Made by a program: the position numbers and the translations under genes. Shown here one piece after another: positions 6,054 to 6,105 of a DNA stretch of 6,105 nucleotides. How positions within the stretch are numbered: position 1 is the stretch's first letter; each line of letters starts with the position of its first letter. The notes beneath the pieces were generated by a model that was given only the letters and a program-made list of their open reading frames with translations, made no database searches and was not told the DNA's origin. This DNA comes from Chlamydiales bacterium (GTDB lineage Bacteria > Chlamydiota > Chlamydiia > Chlamydiales > Simkaniaceae): positions 1 through 6,105 of the forward strand of contig JACKPR010000019.1 in the NCBI GenBank assembly GCA_024233395.1. Reading direction: 5' to 3'.

Positions 6054-6105
6054 TTACTGAACCACTTGGTTTAGGTCTATGATAAACTGCTCATAAATTT
6101 CACTG
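6054..6105 (-). CDS. Possible C-terminal fragment of an off-window gene
   Basis: Reading leftwards from the window edge, one frame is open for 16 codons (SEIYEQFIIDLNQVVQ) and ends in TAA at 6056-6054. The composition looks protein-like, but a stretch of 16 codons can be open by chance. If real, this gene lies upstream of gene B on the same strand, 190 bp away. No family can be assigned. Confidence 0.3.
   Translation of the reverse strand, partial: SEIYEQFIIDLNQVVQ

Noticed and set aside
1..6105. CRISPR array, tRNA, rRNA or toxin-antitoxin system
   Set aside because: No regularly spaced direct repeats, no cloverleaf-like sequence and no small paired ORFs with recognisable motifs were seen on either strand.

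Overview
This is an AT-rich window with three complete protein-coding genes, all without a recognised name. It suggests the accessory, effector-type part of an intracellular bacterium's genome. The best guess is an amoeba-associated (environmental) member of the Chlamydiota. Legionella- or Coxiella-like bacteria are the main alternative. The assignment rests on general style: AT-rich DNA, Ser/Thr-rich N-termini without Sec signals, large helical proteins in duplicated families, and a putative host-directed protease domain. No marker gene confirms it.

Layout. Positions 1-351 are intergenic: a perfect 12-bp hairpin with a GTAA loop at the left edge, a good sigma70-type promoter (153-180), an imperfect inverted repeat (302-326) and a clear Shine-Dalgarno. 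Gene A (352-2691, +, 779 aa, GTG start) follows. The A-C gap (2692-2855) holds overlapping inverted repeats, a tiny 11-codon ORF with a good Shine-Dalgarno, a terminator-like hairpin and a weak promoter. Gene C (2856-3866, +, 336 aa) is unrelated to its neighbours. Gene B (3878-5863, -, 661 aa) converges on C with only 11 bp between stop codons. It is a close paralogue of A in the opposite orientation. The right edge (5864-6105) holds the presumed promoter of B and the last 16 codons of a possible further minus-strand gene.

Main result. A and B share an architecture: a divergent Ser/Thr-rich N-terminus, a helical central region about 80% identical at protein level, and a C-terminal domain only about 56% identical. 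Within the C-terminal domain, the few strictly kept islands have the order and spacing of a YopT/AvrPphB-type (peptidase family C58, clan CA) cysteine protease: a Cys-Cys followed by a helix, then Gly-His-Ala about 110 residues later, then an Asp in a Phe-Glu-Asp-Asp-x-x-Gly-x-x-x-Phe motif 17 residues after the His. I propose that A and B are paired secreted cysteine-protease effectors with a shared helical targeting or binding region and diverging catalytic domains. The unrelated gene C between them may be another effector or an accessory factor. The family assignment is made from memory of the motif and was not searched.

The A and B central regions also form a long inverted DNA repeat (about 690 bp per arm, about 3.4 kb apart). 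It could mediate inversion or gene conversion.
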